Assembly: GCF_945859705.1 (NCBI RefSeq)
Contig: NC_079134.1
Coordinates: 166,815,718 to 166,879,717 of the forward strand
Reading direction: 5' to 3'
Length of the DNA: 64,000 nt
From: Episyrphus balteatus
Taxonomy: Eukaryota; Arthropoda; Insecta; Diptera; Syrphidae
Shown: positions 1-11,337 of the stretch, one piece after another
Numbering within the stretch: the stretch's first letter is position 1
Layout of the letters: each line of letters begins with the position of its first letter
Translations under genes and position numbers: made by a program
Notes under the pieces: model-generated
What the model was told of the DNA's origin: nothing
Database searches by the model: none
The model's input: the letters and a program-made list of their open reading frames with translations, nothing else

Positions 1-385
1 TCAACGAAATTTTTTGTGAAGAATCATTTATATTATTTTAATATAAGCCAAGAATAAAATTTCGAAAAAAAATAATTTTTGGATTTTTGAAAATTTTTTT
101 TTGAAAAATCAAATTTTCAAAAACGGGACATTAAATTTTGTTGAAATTTTGTTTTTAGATGTTAATTAGTGATTTCTACAAAATGACATACCAATTTTAT
201 TTAAAAATTTTTTTTTTCAGAAAAATATTTATAAAATATTAGTTTTTTAAAAAACGGCTTTAACGATTTTCAAATTTTTTTTTCTAAAAATGCATCTTTA
301 TATATCAATCAAAACTGCATACTTGTTTTGAGGGGCAATTTGATTTCAGATTTTATTAAAAAAAAAAACGAATTTTAAAAAATTC
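1..385 (-). repeat. Dispersed repeat R1, truncated by window start
   Basis: Inverted relative to copies at 46612-47554 and 57358-58282. Shared parts include the TTTCGTTGAA stretch, the fold of A/T runs, and ATATCAATCAAAACTGCATAC near 308. Confidence 0.55.
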
Positions 386-395
386 CATCATTTAA

Positions 396-790
396 TAGGG
401 TAAATAGGTGCAACGCGGCGTTGTAGAAAGTTGATTTTTTTTTAATCGATAGAAAAATTTACCCTGACAGTAGTATTGAAAAAATTCTAAAAAAAATTCG
501 AAACCAATGGGTTTTTAAAACTAAAATATGAGGTAGACCTTTGACAAAGGAGTGATTATAGGTAGGGAAATTTTTGTTTGACAATTTGAAAAACGTTATT
601 CAAAAGATAATAAAAAACAAAGTAAGGGGTGTCATACGGTTTTTTTTTTTTTTTGAGATAACGGTAAAAAAAATGGATTTTTGGATGTTGGAAGTGACAA
701 ACCGACTTTACAGACAACCACTTTTTTAGTTGACAACATTGGACTAAAAAGAGAAAAGAAGCAAGAATCAAAACGATTTTTTCGAAAGCG
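396..790. repeat. Dispersed TAGGGTAAATAG repeat, copy 1
   Basis: Starts TAGGGTAAATAGGTG at 396 and shares an internal block (GGTAGACCTTTG, near 530) with a second copy starting at 24390. Ends not resolved. Confidence 0.5.
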
Positions 791-1916
791 TGTTTTTTTT
801 TTTTTTTTTGATGAACTAACTAACTTAAATTTCTTCTCATTTGTATAATATGCACATTATTCCCATTCCCATATATTTATGTGAACCTATAAATATGTCG
901 AAAATCCACAATTTAACTATTTTTATCACCTTACACCTCTATTAAGTACCTACCTACTATTTTTGATCTGCTACTGTGCTCTCAAATTGTTTGAATGACG
1001 AATAAATTTGTAGAAAATTTATGGTATTATTAGTCAAATAAATTTTCAAAATTGTTTTTCTTTTTTTATATAGGTATAGTGAGCAATAACTTTATTTTTG
1101 ATCAAAAACCCAAAACCTTCTTTGACGTAAATATTCAATTCATAAAGCTCTTTGTTAAAAATTTGCTTTTTATTAAAATTAAATCGATAGTAATCAATCG
1201 ATATTATATTATTAGACTCTGGTTAATGACAGATATTTCTCTTGCAGTTCTTATCATATAAAATATTTATTAGTTTATAGAACCCATTGTTGATTAATAA
1301 CAAAACTTTATTGAAATGAGCTGTTCGGTACCTGATTAGATCTTTGACACATGCTGTAGCCTGCGCTACATTTACTATCAAAATAGCCTAAAGGTCACAA
1401 ACTAATAATTTTTGAATGAATCAGCAAAAAACTTGTTACTCGTAGATAGTTTTATCACCCACGAAACTACAATTTATCTTCAATTTATTGTTCTCGCTGG
1501 GTTCTATTTAATCAGCCTTTGAAAACTAAATAAAAGAACCTAAATTAATAATAGTCGACTTTCACATGAAAATTAAATCAAACACCTGATTTATTTTCAT
1601 AAAACTAATTTTGTTTAATACGTCGAAAATATTAGAAAATGTTGATAGAATAGAAAAATATTTATGTGACAATGACCTTTTATTCAATAACAAATATTAA
1701 CATTGAGAACACCCTGTTACTAAGGGTAGCTAAATTGGGTTTATCTTAAATCATTATCAATTTTTAAAATTTTATTTTCATCTAAATTTGTTTATTTTTT
1801 CGTTTTTAATTCATAAATGAAAAGGCACAACATCATGATAGATAGCAAAAATATTTAATTAGGTTTTTAAAATTATTCCCTACTATATCATTTCATTTTT
1901 GCTTCAGTGTTGACTA
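790..1916. other. AT-rich upstream region of gene A
   Basis: No gene, RNA or clear repeat recognised. It contains the A promoter near its 3' end, with a possible TATATCA at about 1884 and initiator TCAGT at 1917. Confidence 0.4.
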
Positions 1917-1956
1917 TCAGTATTAATTGAACTGCTTTCCTATTAACACCGAAATA

Positions 1957-3815
1957 ATGAATCTTTCCATGAAATTAATTTTCGGTTTGATTTGTATCAT
2001 TTCCGTTTTCAACTCAATTAATTCCGCTAGAATTCTCGGTCTATTTCCGACACATTCGAAAAGTCATTTGATAATTCACAGTGCAATAGCTGAAGCTTTA
2101 GCTGAACACGGTCACGATGTAACAGTTGTAACCAATCATCCACCTTCTAAAAAGAAACTTCCGTACCGTTATATTTATGTGGATGTTCCACCAATATCAG
2201 CGGAAATATTTTCAGAAGCTGTTAATAAACGACCACCATTTTACAAAACTATAACCGCCTTTATTAAAGGCACTTCGGAAATATCAAATTCAAGCTTGCA
2301 TCATCCTTTGATGCAAAAATTAATGAAGGAAGAGTCTTTCGATCTGGTTCTTCATGGATACTTTTTGAATGATTTTCTATTCGGTGTGGCAGCACATTTC
2401 AAGTGTCCTATTATTTTATCATTTACAATGAGACCATTTACCAATGTTAATGATTTGGTGGGAAATCCTCAGGAATATTCTTATGTTCCGACTTTGGCGT
2501 CCAGTACAAAGCAACCGATACGATTTTTTGATAGAGTGAGAAACTTTATCTACGTTACGATTGGAAGAGAACTCGGTTATCGGCCTTATTTAAGATGGAC
2601 TCAGGAACAGTATTACAGGTGGGTTTACATTTCCGGTAGAATCAAAGCAAAATTCTACTACTTTTTTCCAAATTTCAGGGCAAATTTCCCATCGGACAAG
2701 TTTCCTTCGTTAGATGCTATGATGAAGAATGTTTCACTTATCTTTACGGCCACCCATTTCAGCCAAGGTCCGATTCGTCCTGATGTCCCGGCAATGATTG
2801 AAATTGGTGGAATTCAAATTAAAGAAAAACCTGATCCTCTTCCCGAGGTAAACAAACTTTTAAAATAGTTTCTTTCGCTTCTAATAAAGGGTTGGGGTCA
2901 AAATTCCGAAAACCCAAAATCCCGAATGGGATCCCGAAATCCAGAAAAATTATATATGTAAAATGAAAAATTTAAGCAAATTTTTCGGGATTCTGGATTT
3001 TCGGGATTTTGGATTTTTGGGATTCTGGGTTTACTGTATTCAAAATTTCGGGATTGTGTCCGTCTTCCTTTAGTACAATCTTTCTATGTTTTTAGGACAT
3101 CAAATCGATTTTAGACAATTCTAATGAAAACGGAGCAATCTACTTCAGTCTTGGAACAAATATATTCAAAGGACATTTGGATCCTTCCAAAGTCAAGATT
3201 ATATTCGAAGTCCTTTCGAAACTACCTCAAACAGTTTTATGCAAATGGAGTGATGCCGAGTTTCCCATAGAATCTCCGAATATATTTTATAAAAAATGGT
3301 TGCCACAGGACGATGTTCTCCATCATCATAATGTTAAGCTATTTGTTACCCACGGAGGTTTAGGTGGTGTTGCTGAATCACAATATCATGGTGTTCCAAT
3401 GGTTGGAATTCCCCTTTTAAATGATCAACATGTAAATGTGGAGAATATGGAAAATGCTGGTTTTGGTTTAAGTTTAGATTATGCGACTTTGACTGAAGAA
3501 AGTGTGCGGAAAACGATTGTTGAAGTTTTATCAAATCAGACATACACGGATAATGTTCAACGATTTTCTAGACTTTATAAAGATAGACCCTTGACTGCTA
3601 AGCAAACAGCTGTTTATTGGGTGGAGTATGTACTTCGCCATCATGGTGCACCGCAATTACAAAGTCCAGCAATCCATATGAATAGTTTACAGCTATTGTC
3701 ACTTGATGTTATTGGATTTTTGCTTGCTATTTTGTATGTTGTGTTTAAGATCATAAAAATTATTTTTTTCTTTGTGGAAGGATTGTGGTGTAGAAATAAG
3801 CTAAAAAAAGAATAA
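1957..3815 (+). CDS. UDP-glycosyltransferase, gene A (three exons)
   Basis: Exons 1957-2618, 2679-2847 and 3096-3815 join to a 516-residue UGT of normal length. The likely role is transfer of a sugar from a UDP-sugar to small lipophilic acceptors in the ER lumen. A signal peptide covers about residues 1-23, and H37 in the S-K-S-H motif is the expected catalytic base. The UGT signature runs from W345 through T-H-G-G (362-365) to D-Q (387-388). A membrane anchor lies at about 481-504, and the tail K-L-K-K-E fits the KxKxx ER-retrieval signal. Both introns are GT-AG, phase 2 then phase 0. The ATG at 1957 is the first in frame; 1969 is an alternative. Intron 1 (60 bp) has no in-frame stop. Intron 2 is long (248 bp) because it holds an inverted repeat. 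An initiator-like TCAGT lies at 1917-1921. B and C are the closest relatives. The exact substrate is unknown. Confidence 0.96.
2889..3055. repeat. Inverted repeat in intron 2 of gene A
   Basis: Stretches built on CCCGAAAATCC-type motifs occur in opposite orientation on the two sides of a short AT spacer. This accounts for gene A intron 2 being 248 bp instead of 53-67 bp. Probably a small non-autonomous DNA element; no target duplication was identified. Confidence 0.6.
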
Positions 3816-3879
3816 CAAAAATTTAAGAGCTGTGTTTTCTTTTAGGGAAAGTGGGGGCAAGACCGTTTTTGGACTGTTT

Positions 3880-4410
3880 GTATGAAAAAAACGCGTTTCA
3901 CAAGCGTTTTAGACGCTTTCCACACGCGTTTCAGACGCGTTTTGTACGCGTTTCAGACGCGTTTTGGACGCATTTCGGACGCATTTCGGACGCGTTTTGG
4001 ACGCGTTTCAGACGCGTTTTGTACGCGTTTCAGACGCGTTTTGGACGCATTTCGGACGCGTTTCGGACGTTATGGATAGTGATGGGAACTATCGAATGAT
4101 TTGAACTATCGATAGTTAGTAACTGAATGATTTGAAATATCGAATAGTTCATTCATTCATTCATTTATTCATTCCAATAAAAACTATCGAGTACACTATC
4201 GAATAAACTATCGAAAAAACGTGTTTCGGACTCGTTTTGGATGCGTTTTGGACGCGTTTCAAACGCGTTTCAGACGAGTTTTGGACGCGTTTTGGACGCG
4301 TTTTGGGCGTGTTTTGGACGCGTTTCAGACGCGTTTCGGACGTGTTTTGGACGCGTTATGGACGACTTTCGGACGCGTTTTGGACGCTTTTCTGACGTTT
4401 TACTGCTGTA
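3880..4410. repeat. 11-bp CpG-rich minisatellite in two blocks
   Basis: Variants of an 11-bp unit (GACGCGTTTTG, GACGCGTTTCA) fill 3880-4075 and 4215-4405. Between them is a 140-bp spacer with repeated ACTATCGA motifs and a short ATTC microsatellite. The CpG richness is striking in this AT-rich DNA. Long open frames here follow from the stop-free unit and are not genes. Confidence 0.9.
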
Positions 4411-4511
4411 CTATCTCACTTTTGGAAATGAGTATGATAAACTGCAAGTAAAGCTAAAGTGTGACTATAATAATTTTAAAATATTTATTTTTGGACGGTT
4501 TTTTTAAAGAT

Positions 4512-4650
4512 GAACATTCACATTAAAATAAGATGAAGTTCACATTACATTTAACTGAGTTTAAGTGGAATCACTTTATTTGAAGCGGATTGGACCTTAT
4601 TTTAAGGTGGTGAAATTTAATGTGCGAACCATCTTATTTTAAGATAACAC
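4512..4650. repeat. Small inverted repeat
   Basis: ACATTAAAATAAGATG near 4520 recurs inverted near 4620-4645 (CATCTTATTTTAAG), with TTCACATTA / TAATGTGCGAA inside. A short MITE-like structure of unknown family. Confidence 0.45.
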
Positions 4651-5205
4651 TTTTTTCTCCGTGTGCTTTTCGATTCTTTTAGTATTGCAATCTTTATCAT
4701 AATTAATGACTTTCCAAGAAAAGAAATTTTTAAATAAAAAAAAAAATTCAATTTAAAAATCTTAATTCTAGTAGAAAAGTCTTATCAAGTGAACCGGACT
4801 GTTTAGAAACCAACTATTTGGATTATGTTAATTAAAATTTTTTATGAAATTGTTGGGTTGAACCTCTTTTTAATGAAAAAAATTGTTTATTTCGTAACAT
4901 TAGGAAAGAACGCTTATTAAAAGGGTGACCCTTATAGGGTAACGTACCCAGTGACCGACACCCTTAAGGGATAATTTGTGTTTGAAAATTCATAACTTTC
5001 CCTACATTGCTTCAATTTTAATTATTTAAATGGTTAATTTAACTATAAGAAATGGTTTTTAAGTATAATGAAAGCAAATATAATTTAGTAATTCCTTAAA
5101 AATATCAAAATTAAAAATGTAATACCTTACCGGTTTTTTAGTTACCGACACCATTTTTTCAGTAGTGGACACCCGATTTTTTTAGTAATGGACACCCATA
5201 TCTAA

Positions 5206-5369
5206 GCTGCATTTACACTCTTGGTTTTATCGCCGGTGTGTAAGATGTCCGTTTTTGAATTAGAACCAAACAACAAGACGGTTTTACTACTGACATTCTC
5301 TCGTTGTACGGTGTTAGTTCAAGAAGGAACATCGTACACCGGCGATAAAACTGAGAATGTAAATGCAGC
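5206..5369. mobile_element. 164-bp MITE, PIF/Harbinger-like
   Basis: Terminal inverted repeats of about 35-40 bp start GCTGCATTTACA and include GTTTTATCGCCGGTGT. TAA occurs directly outside both ends (5203-5205, 5370-5372), matching the 3-bp TWA target duplication of PIF/Harbinger elements. No coding capacity. Confidence 0.7.
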
Positions 5370-5547
5370 TAAGCATTCAACTACATTTAATGCACTTTGC
5401 AGATCTTCGTCTTTGTTTTTCTTCTGTTTTTGGCCTTTTTAAATAATAGCCTGAAATGTCGACGCCGACGAACACTCAAGTATACTTGAAAATACTGTTT
5501 AAACCTAGCTTACAGTTCAACTTATAACAAAACTTAATTTTCAATAC

Positions 5548-5630
5548 CTGGGGTCGAATCACGGTAAAAGAAAAAGGTAGGAACAGATAGCGTTCATACG
5601 TTAACAACCGTGTGCCGTGATTTGACCCCT
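5548..5630. repeat. Short palindromic element
   Basis: GGGGTCGAATCACGG (near 5551) and CCGTGATTTGACCCC (near 5613) are inverted copies around a short spacer. Probably a MITE remnant. Confidence 0.5.
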
Positions 5631-5655
5631 GTTCTCTGTTCTACTTTAGGTGGGC

Positions 5656-6153
5656 TATTCTGGTTCTGTAAAAAGTTTGATGAAAATAGTTTTCATCGAT
5701 TCTGATTCAGTGGAAACATGGAAATTAAAGTCAAAATTCTATCATATGAAAATAATTTTCTCATCGAAATATTTTCTGTGAAAAGAACAATACGTACCTG
5801 CCATGAAAGCAAAAAAAAAGGAGCTCGAGCCCAAATAAAAAGATTAGCAGTCGAGCAATACAAACAACCGTTGAACTGCGTACCCACATTATATATCAAA
5901 ACACAAATTTTGATGGAAAAAGGAAATACATCCTTTTTTTAACAAGAAAATTAAAAGTTGCCATAGAATACGTCAAAAATTATATTTTTACGATCATAAG
6001 TTAACGTTTTGACTATTGCCGTATCTATTTAATCAGTAGAAAAATGTAGGGACAGGTAGCTTAAAAGCAAAAATGGAATGATAAAATGAAAAGTCGAATG
6101 AAAACTCCGATGGTGAAAATTTTATCATTTCATTTTTTCACAGAACCAGAATA
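5656..6153. mobile_element. About 500-bp MITE
   Basis: TATTCTGGTTCTGT at the left and ACAGAACCAGAATA at the right are perfect 14-bp inverted ends, with further inverted similarity just inside. No protein detected. Confidence 0.55.
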
Positions 6154-6600
6154 AGGACCCAGACAAAACGTTACATGCCTTAAAATTAAAAAGAAAGACT
6201 TAGGAACACAAAGAAGATTTGACCTCAAACTTGAAGGTGGAAGTTTTTTTTGTAAATTAAACGCTAGTACCTACCTATGTGTGAACTTAAGGGAAATAAA
6301 AATAGGCAAACAAGGGCTAAGTTTTTAGCGTGTGCATAAAAATGACTGTCAAAAAAAAAAGAGTGTGTGTACACATGTACACGCGACTGAAGTTATACTT
6401 CTCATTCAGTTTATGTAAATGAATTTCATTTGATATTTTTAATTTCTATTATTAAATTAATTAACCCACACTTCGTTTTTTTACATTTTTATCAAGTGAA
6501 CAATAAATTAATTCTTTCATCCTCCTTGCGTCCATGTAGTTTTCAATTTATTCTGTGAAATTTACTCATGTTGTGCGGTTCAGAACGTACGGTATATGGT

Positions 6601-8083
6601 CAGTGGCGGATCCAGAATTTTTTTCTGGGGGGGGGCACAAGGGACGCCTTGTCGCCATGTCGCCATGTCGCCTTGTCGCCATGTCGCCTTGTCGCCATGT
6701 CGCCCTGTCGCCATGTCGCCATGTCGCCTTGTCGCCATGTCGCCATGTCGCCATGTCGCCTTGTCGCCATGTCGCCTTGTCGCCATGTCGCCTTGTCGCC
6801 ATGTCGCCTTGTCGCCATGTCTCCCTGTCGCCATGTCGCCTTGTCGCCATGTCACCTTGTCGCCTTGTCGCCATGTCGCCATCAGAGAACCAAACGAGTC
6901 GAGTATTGTTTACGAACATCGAGTGCTTACTCGAAAAAAAACGATCTCGAACAAACAGAATCAACACAACTCAAATATGTTCGAGCTTTCCTGTTTAGGA
7001 GTATGATGACTCGTACCGTTTAGAAGATAATCGTATTCAAATCGCAATGCATACTTGTCATAAGAAAACTATTGAAATCAGTGGGCATTGATTTTGATAC
7101 GAATATCTTTTTAACGGTTAAAGCAATTAATTTGCTGCCAGGGAACTTTTTATAGAACGTTTAAGTCCCTACAAGAAAACATCTTGCTAATTTGAAAATA
7201 TTGAATTTTCAGTGAATTAGAAAATTTTGAAATTGAAAATTGATTTTTTAATTTTTTTCTCGATTTAAATCGTGAATAACTTCTTTAGAACTCAATTTAG
7301 AAAAAATTACTATGAGACCTTTTTTGTAGAGAATTAAATTTCCTATAAGAATCTGTCGTGGTTTTATTTTTCTATTCACTTATTTGCTCATCACAAAATT
7401 CCAAAGTGAAACAGTCAAATTGAAAAAAACACTTCGATTTAAAAAGCTTAATTACTCGAATACGGCTCGTCTGACGAAAATTTTCAATCAGATCTTTTTT
7501 GTAGAAAATTTAATTTTTTATAAGAAAAAATGAACAGAATTTTTTTTTACTTTGATCGTCTAGCAGTTCTGTTGTAAAACATCATATCATGTATAAAAAT
7601 AAAAATAAACCGATGATAGACCTCTTAAAATTTTTTTTAACGGCTCAAATTTTCACCAAATTTTTTTTTCATCATCCTGAACAAGATTTTCGAAGTAACT
7701 TTCAAAAAAAAATATTTTTTTTTTTGGCCCAGTCTAATATACAATTATTTTTTTTTTAGAATACCATTCATACCTTGGTTGTTGATGTCCATAGGTATCA
7801 AAATTTTTCACCAAAATCACTTTGAAGTAAAAAAAAAAACACTTAGAAAATTGAAAAAAAATTTCGTGTTTAGTTATTCGTTTATTTATTTGTGAGGTGG
7901 TAAAGGGATGCAACAAACAATAAAATTCGCATTTCCAGCCAGAAATAGACAAGAGTTTCACTCAAGTACTTTCTGCAATTATTCATATAATTTAACAACT
8001 CTATTAATTTGATTTGCTTAAAGTATGAACCAGTTCTGGGGGGGGGCACGTGCCCCCGTGCCCCCCCCCCGGATCCGCCGTTG
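6601..8083. mobile_element. Non-autonomous hAT-like element
   Basis: The ends are CAGTGGCGGATCC (left) and, inverted, CAACGGCGGATCC (right), each followed by a G-rich run. A perfect 8-bp target duplication TATATGGT lies at 6593-6600 and 8084-8091. This size of duplication and CA-G start are typical of hAT elements. The inside holds the 8-bp minisatellite and DNA related to the fold-back at 44930-46256; no transposase. Confidence 0.82.
6651..6882. repeat. 8-bp minisatellite (GTCGCCAT / GTCGCCTT), 29 units
   Basis: Tandem 8-mers alternating mainly between two variants, with a few single-base changes. They lie inside the hAT-like element at 6601-8083, near its left end. All six frames stay open through it, so the 70-150-residue ORFs are artefacts. 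Confidence 0.95.
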
Positions 8084-8160
8084 TATATGGTTAACGAAAG
8101 TAAATGAATTTTATGAGAATTGTGTGTGCTTCAGCACTAGTAGTAGCAATATGGAACTTG

Positions 8161-9597
8161 CAGGGTTGCTACAAAGCTCAAAAGTGAGCTGAGCCCAGCT
8201 CACATCTCAGCTCAAATTTTGAGCTAGCTCACTTTTGAGCTATGTACCATAGCTCCAGCTCATTTGAGCTGAGCTGAAAGTGAGCTGAGCTGATGGTTGA
8301 GCTGAGCTGTTGTGTGAGCTAAGTAAAGTGAGCTGAGCTGTGGTGGGTGAGAGGATACATTGATTTTTATTTGGAAAGTATAATGAAATTTGAAGATATT
8401 TTAAACTTTTATAAAACACCATAGCTTAAGATGTTTGGTTCTAGTTATTAATGGAATTATTTTAACACATGGATATTTTTATAAATAAAACAGATAATTT
8501 TTCGTGATCTTTTCTCTTGGGTTTTTTAATAGTTAATATATTTTTCTATTTTTTTAGTAAAATATTTCTTTTTTTATCATAAAAAAAAATTCCGGTACAA
8601 TCCGGTTTTTCGACTATTTTCAAAATTCCGAGAAAATCGCGTTTGAAAATTTGGGTAAAATTTTTGTTCGAAAAATCCCCGAATCTTTGAACGCTCCTGG
8701 AAGCTAAACCGCTTGAGAGCAATTTTTGGGAGTGATGCCAAATGATAGCTTTTGTCATGGGCCTACGCTTTGCACATTTTCAGATTTTTAAAAAATCGCC
8801 TTCCATGTTAAACCGCCACATCATGCCTATTTTTTCAGAATCGTGCCCATTTTTTTTTTTTTTTACTTTTAAGTTCTCCCGGTTTGAGAACGCGTGGACC
8901 TACAGGGATGGGAGTTGTACCCAAATGTAGGTTTGAGTCCCCGCTACCTTTTGGCATCAAAAATTTTATTTCCATTTTCTTCAAAATTCCGCGATATAGG
9001 CGTTGGAACGCTTTGATCTAGAGACAGGGGAGTGGTGCCATATGAAAGCTTATATTCTCAGCTACCCGATAGTGGTATAATCCGGTTTTTCGATTTTTTT
9101 CAAAATTCCGAGAAAATCGCGTTTGAAAGTTGGGGTAAAATTTTTTTTCGAAAAATCCCCGAATCTTTGAACGCTCCTGGAAGCTAAACCGCTTGAGAGC
9201 AATTTTCGGGAGTGATGCCAAATGATAGCTTGTATCATAAGCCTACGCTTTGCACATTGTCAGATTTTTTAAAAATCGCCTTCCATGTTAAACCGCCACA
9301 TCATGCCTATTTTTTCAGAATCGTGCCTATTTTTTTTTTTACTTTTAAGTTCTCCCGGTTTGAGAACGCGTGGACCTACAGGGATGAGAGTTGTACCCAA
9401 ATGTAGGTTAGAGTCCCCGCTACCTTTTGGCATCAAAAATTTTTTTTTCATTTTCTTCAAAATTTCGAGATACAGGCGTTGGAAGTTAGGGCGCTCACTT
9501 TCAGCTCAGCTCACTTCCAGCTCAGCTCAAATGAGCTTAGCTATGGTACCTAGCTCAAATTTGAGCTGAGCTGAAATGTGAGCTTTTTGCAACTCGG
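8161..9597. mobile_element. hAT-like element with GAGCT-rich inverted arms
   Basis: The left arm (8161-8345) and inverted right arm (about 9485-9597) are rich in AGCTCA/TGAGCT and align over about 110 bp. Ends are CAGGGTTGC and, inverted, CCGAGTTGC. Flanks GGAACTTG (8153-8160) and GCAACTTG (9598-9605) match at 7 of 8 bases, fitting an 8-bp hAT target duplication. The interior has two direct copies, 480 bp apart, of a block starting near 8594 and 9074. Confidence 0.6.
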
Positions 9598-9598
9598 G

Positions 9599-9812
9599 CA
9601 ACTTGCCACATGGAAATTATCACATGCAACTTGCCACATGTAACTTGCCACATGCAACTTGCCACACGCAACTTGCCACATGCAACTTGCCACACGCAAC
9701 TTGCCACATGCAGCTTGCCACATGCAACTTGCCACACGCAACTTGCCACATACAACTTGCCACATGCAACTTGCCACATGTAACTTGCCACATACAACTT
9801 GCCACATGAAAC
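9599..9812. repeat. 14-bp minisatellite (CAACTTGCCACATG), about 15 units
   Basis: Tandem 14-mers with scattered transitions. It starts in the bases that form the right target-site duplication of the element at 8161-9597. The left flank of that element (ATGGAACTTG) resembles a unit too, so the element probably inserted at the edge of the array. Its ORFs are artefacts. Confidence 0.93.
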
Positions 9813-9917
9813 ATATAACTTGCAACGTGTTGTGTGTTTTATGTTTGCCGTACTGCGGCGTACTGCATTTTTAAATACTAAAGTACTGCCTACTATAAAG
9901 GTGAAACGACAGCCCTG

Positions 9918-11337
9918 CTACCCAGGGTGATCGCGTCATAATCCCTTTGACATTCTTGTCAAAAAGTAAATTTTCATACCCACCCTCCCATAAGAAGTAT
10001 AACTTCAACAATACACACACCTTGCATAAATCGAATGAATCGTTTTCAGATTCCTTTCACACTTTTTCAAAGTAATTTTACACAGTCGAAAGGAAACCCA
10101 CTTATAAACTTATTAAAAAGCGCTACGCGATGCTTTGAATCTTTTGTTTTTTTACACGGTGAACTGTAAACTAGGCCTTAGGGGCAAACAAAAAGTGGTT
10201 TGAAAATAATTGGGCCTATTTGGCGAGATCTTTTATACTGTTATTCTGCAGAAAAAGAACGGTGTCCATAACTAATATCATCAAACGTGCCTAATTGCGC
10301 CAGTTATGGACACCAGTGTCAGTCACTGAATTTCGTTGAACATTATATTCTAGTTATGAACACCCCACGTAAAATTAAATTATGTTATTATTTTTGTAAT
10401 AACTTAAATTGAAATAGATCTACAAAGCAATTCTCTAACAAAATATTCAATTTTAATTTTTGTACCATATACAAATATATTGTTTAAACAATGATTTGTA
10501 CTTACGTCTTTCTTAAGAATTTCTCAAGTTTCATGCACTTCACAGAGGTTCGAAACTTGCTACTTTTATTACTACAAAACCAATCACTACCAACCATGAA
10601 GTAAAGTGTTTTCTGATAGAACATACATGCCTGAACGCGTTAAAAATAGTTTTCGTACGCTACACCCTAACAAAACCTTAAGAAAACGGAAAAACTGTGC
10701 CAGGTGTCGGTAACTGGCAAGGGTGTCGGTCACTGGGTAGTTTACCCTATTATAATTTGTTTGTTTTTATTTGTTTTAATTAAAAATATTTTGCTATACT
10801 TTTTTTTAAATTTTATATTTGTGCAAGGGTTTGTTATTATGTCTTCTTTTATTAAACACAGCAGTTTGCATGCATTCAATAAATTTTTTTAAAGTCATGT
10901 GTGCATATGCAACAAATTCTGACAGCAGTCATCCGTCAAAAAAACTGCGAACCCGAAGACTTTCTTAAGAAATAAATAGACAATGCCTTTAAATGAGTAA
11001 ATTAAAATTTGAAAGAAATTTTATAGCCTCCAAAAATAGGATATTAGTAAAAATTATACATTTAACCCACTAATATTTATGTTCTAAAATAAAATCCTTC
11101 TTAACTCACCAAATTTTGTAACCACCCTGTTCTTAAGATATCTGTTATTGTTTATCAAAAGTATTCAAAATACAAATCTTATATTCATCAAAATTTGGGT
11201 TCTATCAGCTTGATAAGGTATTAGAGAACCTTCCTCCAAAACTATGATAACAGCGCATATGAAACAAATAACATATTGCCTTCCAACGTATTTCGTAACA
11301 GTTTTATTACGGTCACTGTGCTATTAACAACGATATC
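9918..11337. other. Upstream region of gene B
   Basis: Contains the right end of the possible nested element (motifs GGTGTCCATAACT, AGTTATGGACACC, GGTGTCGG between 10270 and 10749), then AT-rich DNA. TGATAAG at 11211-11217 lies 127 bp before the B start. No gene seen. Confidence 0.4.

Larger units (their letters stand above)
4935..10749. mobile_element. Possible 5.8-kb nested element with inverted TAGGGTAA ends
   Basis: The left end TAGGGTAACGTACCCAGTGA (then CCGACACCC) and the right end, read inverted, TAGGGTAAACTACCCAGTGA (then CCGACACCC), differ at about three of 29 bases and face each other. TTA flanks both. Several AGTNNYGGACACC-like motifs recur inside each end. The interior is filled by other elements (5206, 5656, 6601, 8161) and holds no coding region. 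Two separate elements, or solo ends in opposite orientation, are also possible. Confidence 0.45.

Noticed and set aside
1927..1956. N-terminal extension of gene A to 1927, and of J to 59266
   Set aside because: These depend on TTG starts; the first ATGs (1957, 59335) directly precede the signal peptides.
3851..4507. Phe/Arg/Asp-rich open frames
   Set aside because: Products of the 11-bp minisatellite in several frames.
6555..7023. Overlapping open frames of 70-150 residues on both strands
   Set aside because: All come from the stop-free 8-bp minisatellite within a hAT-like element.
3880..9812. Regular short repeats considered as CRISPR arrays
   Set aside because: Units of 8-14 bp are directly adjacent with no unique spacers, in a eukaryotic sequence; they are minisatellites.
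9550..9874. Cys/Trp-rich open frames on both strands
   Set aside because: Products of the 14-bp minisatellite; not genes.
8161..9917. Right border of the GAGCT-armed element at AGCCCTG (9917)
   Set aside because: The flanks share no target duplication there, whereas 9597 gives a 7/8 match and symmetric arms.
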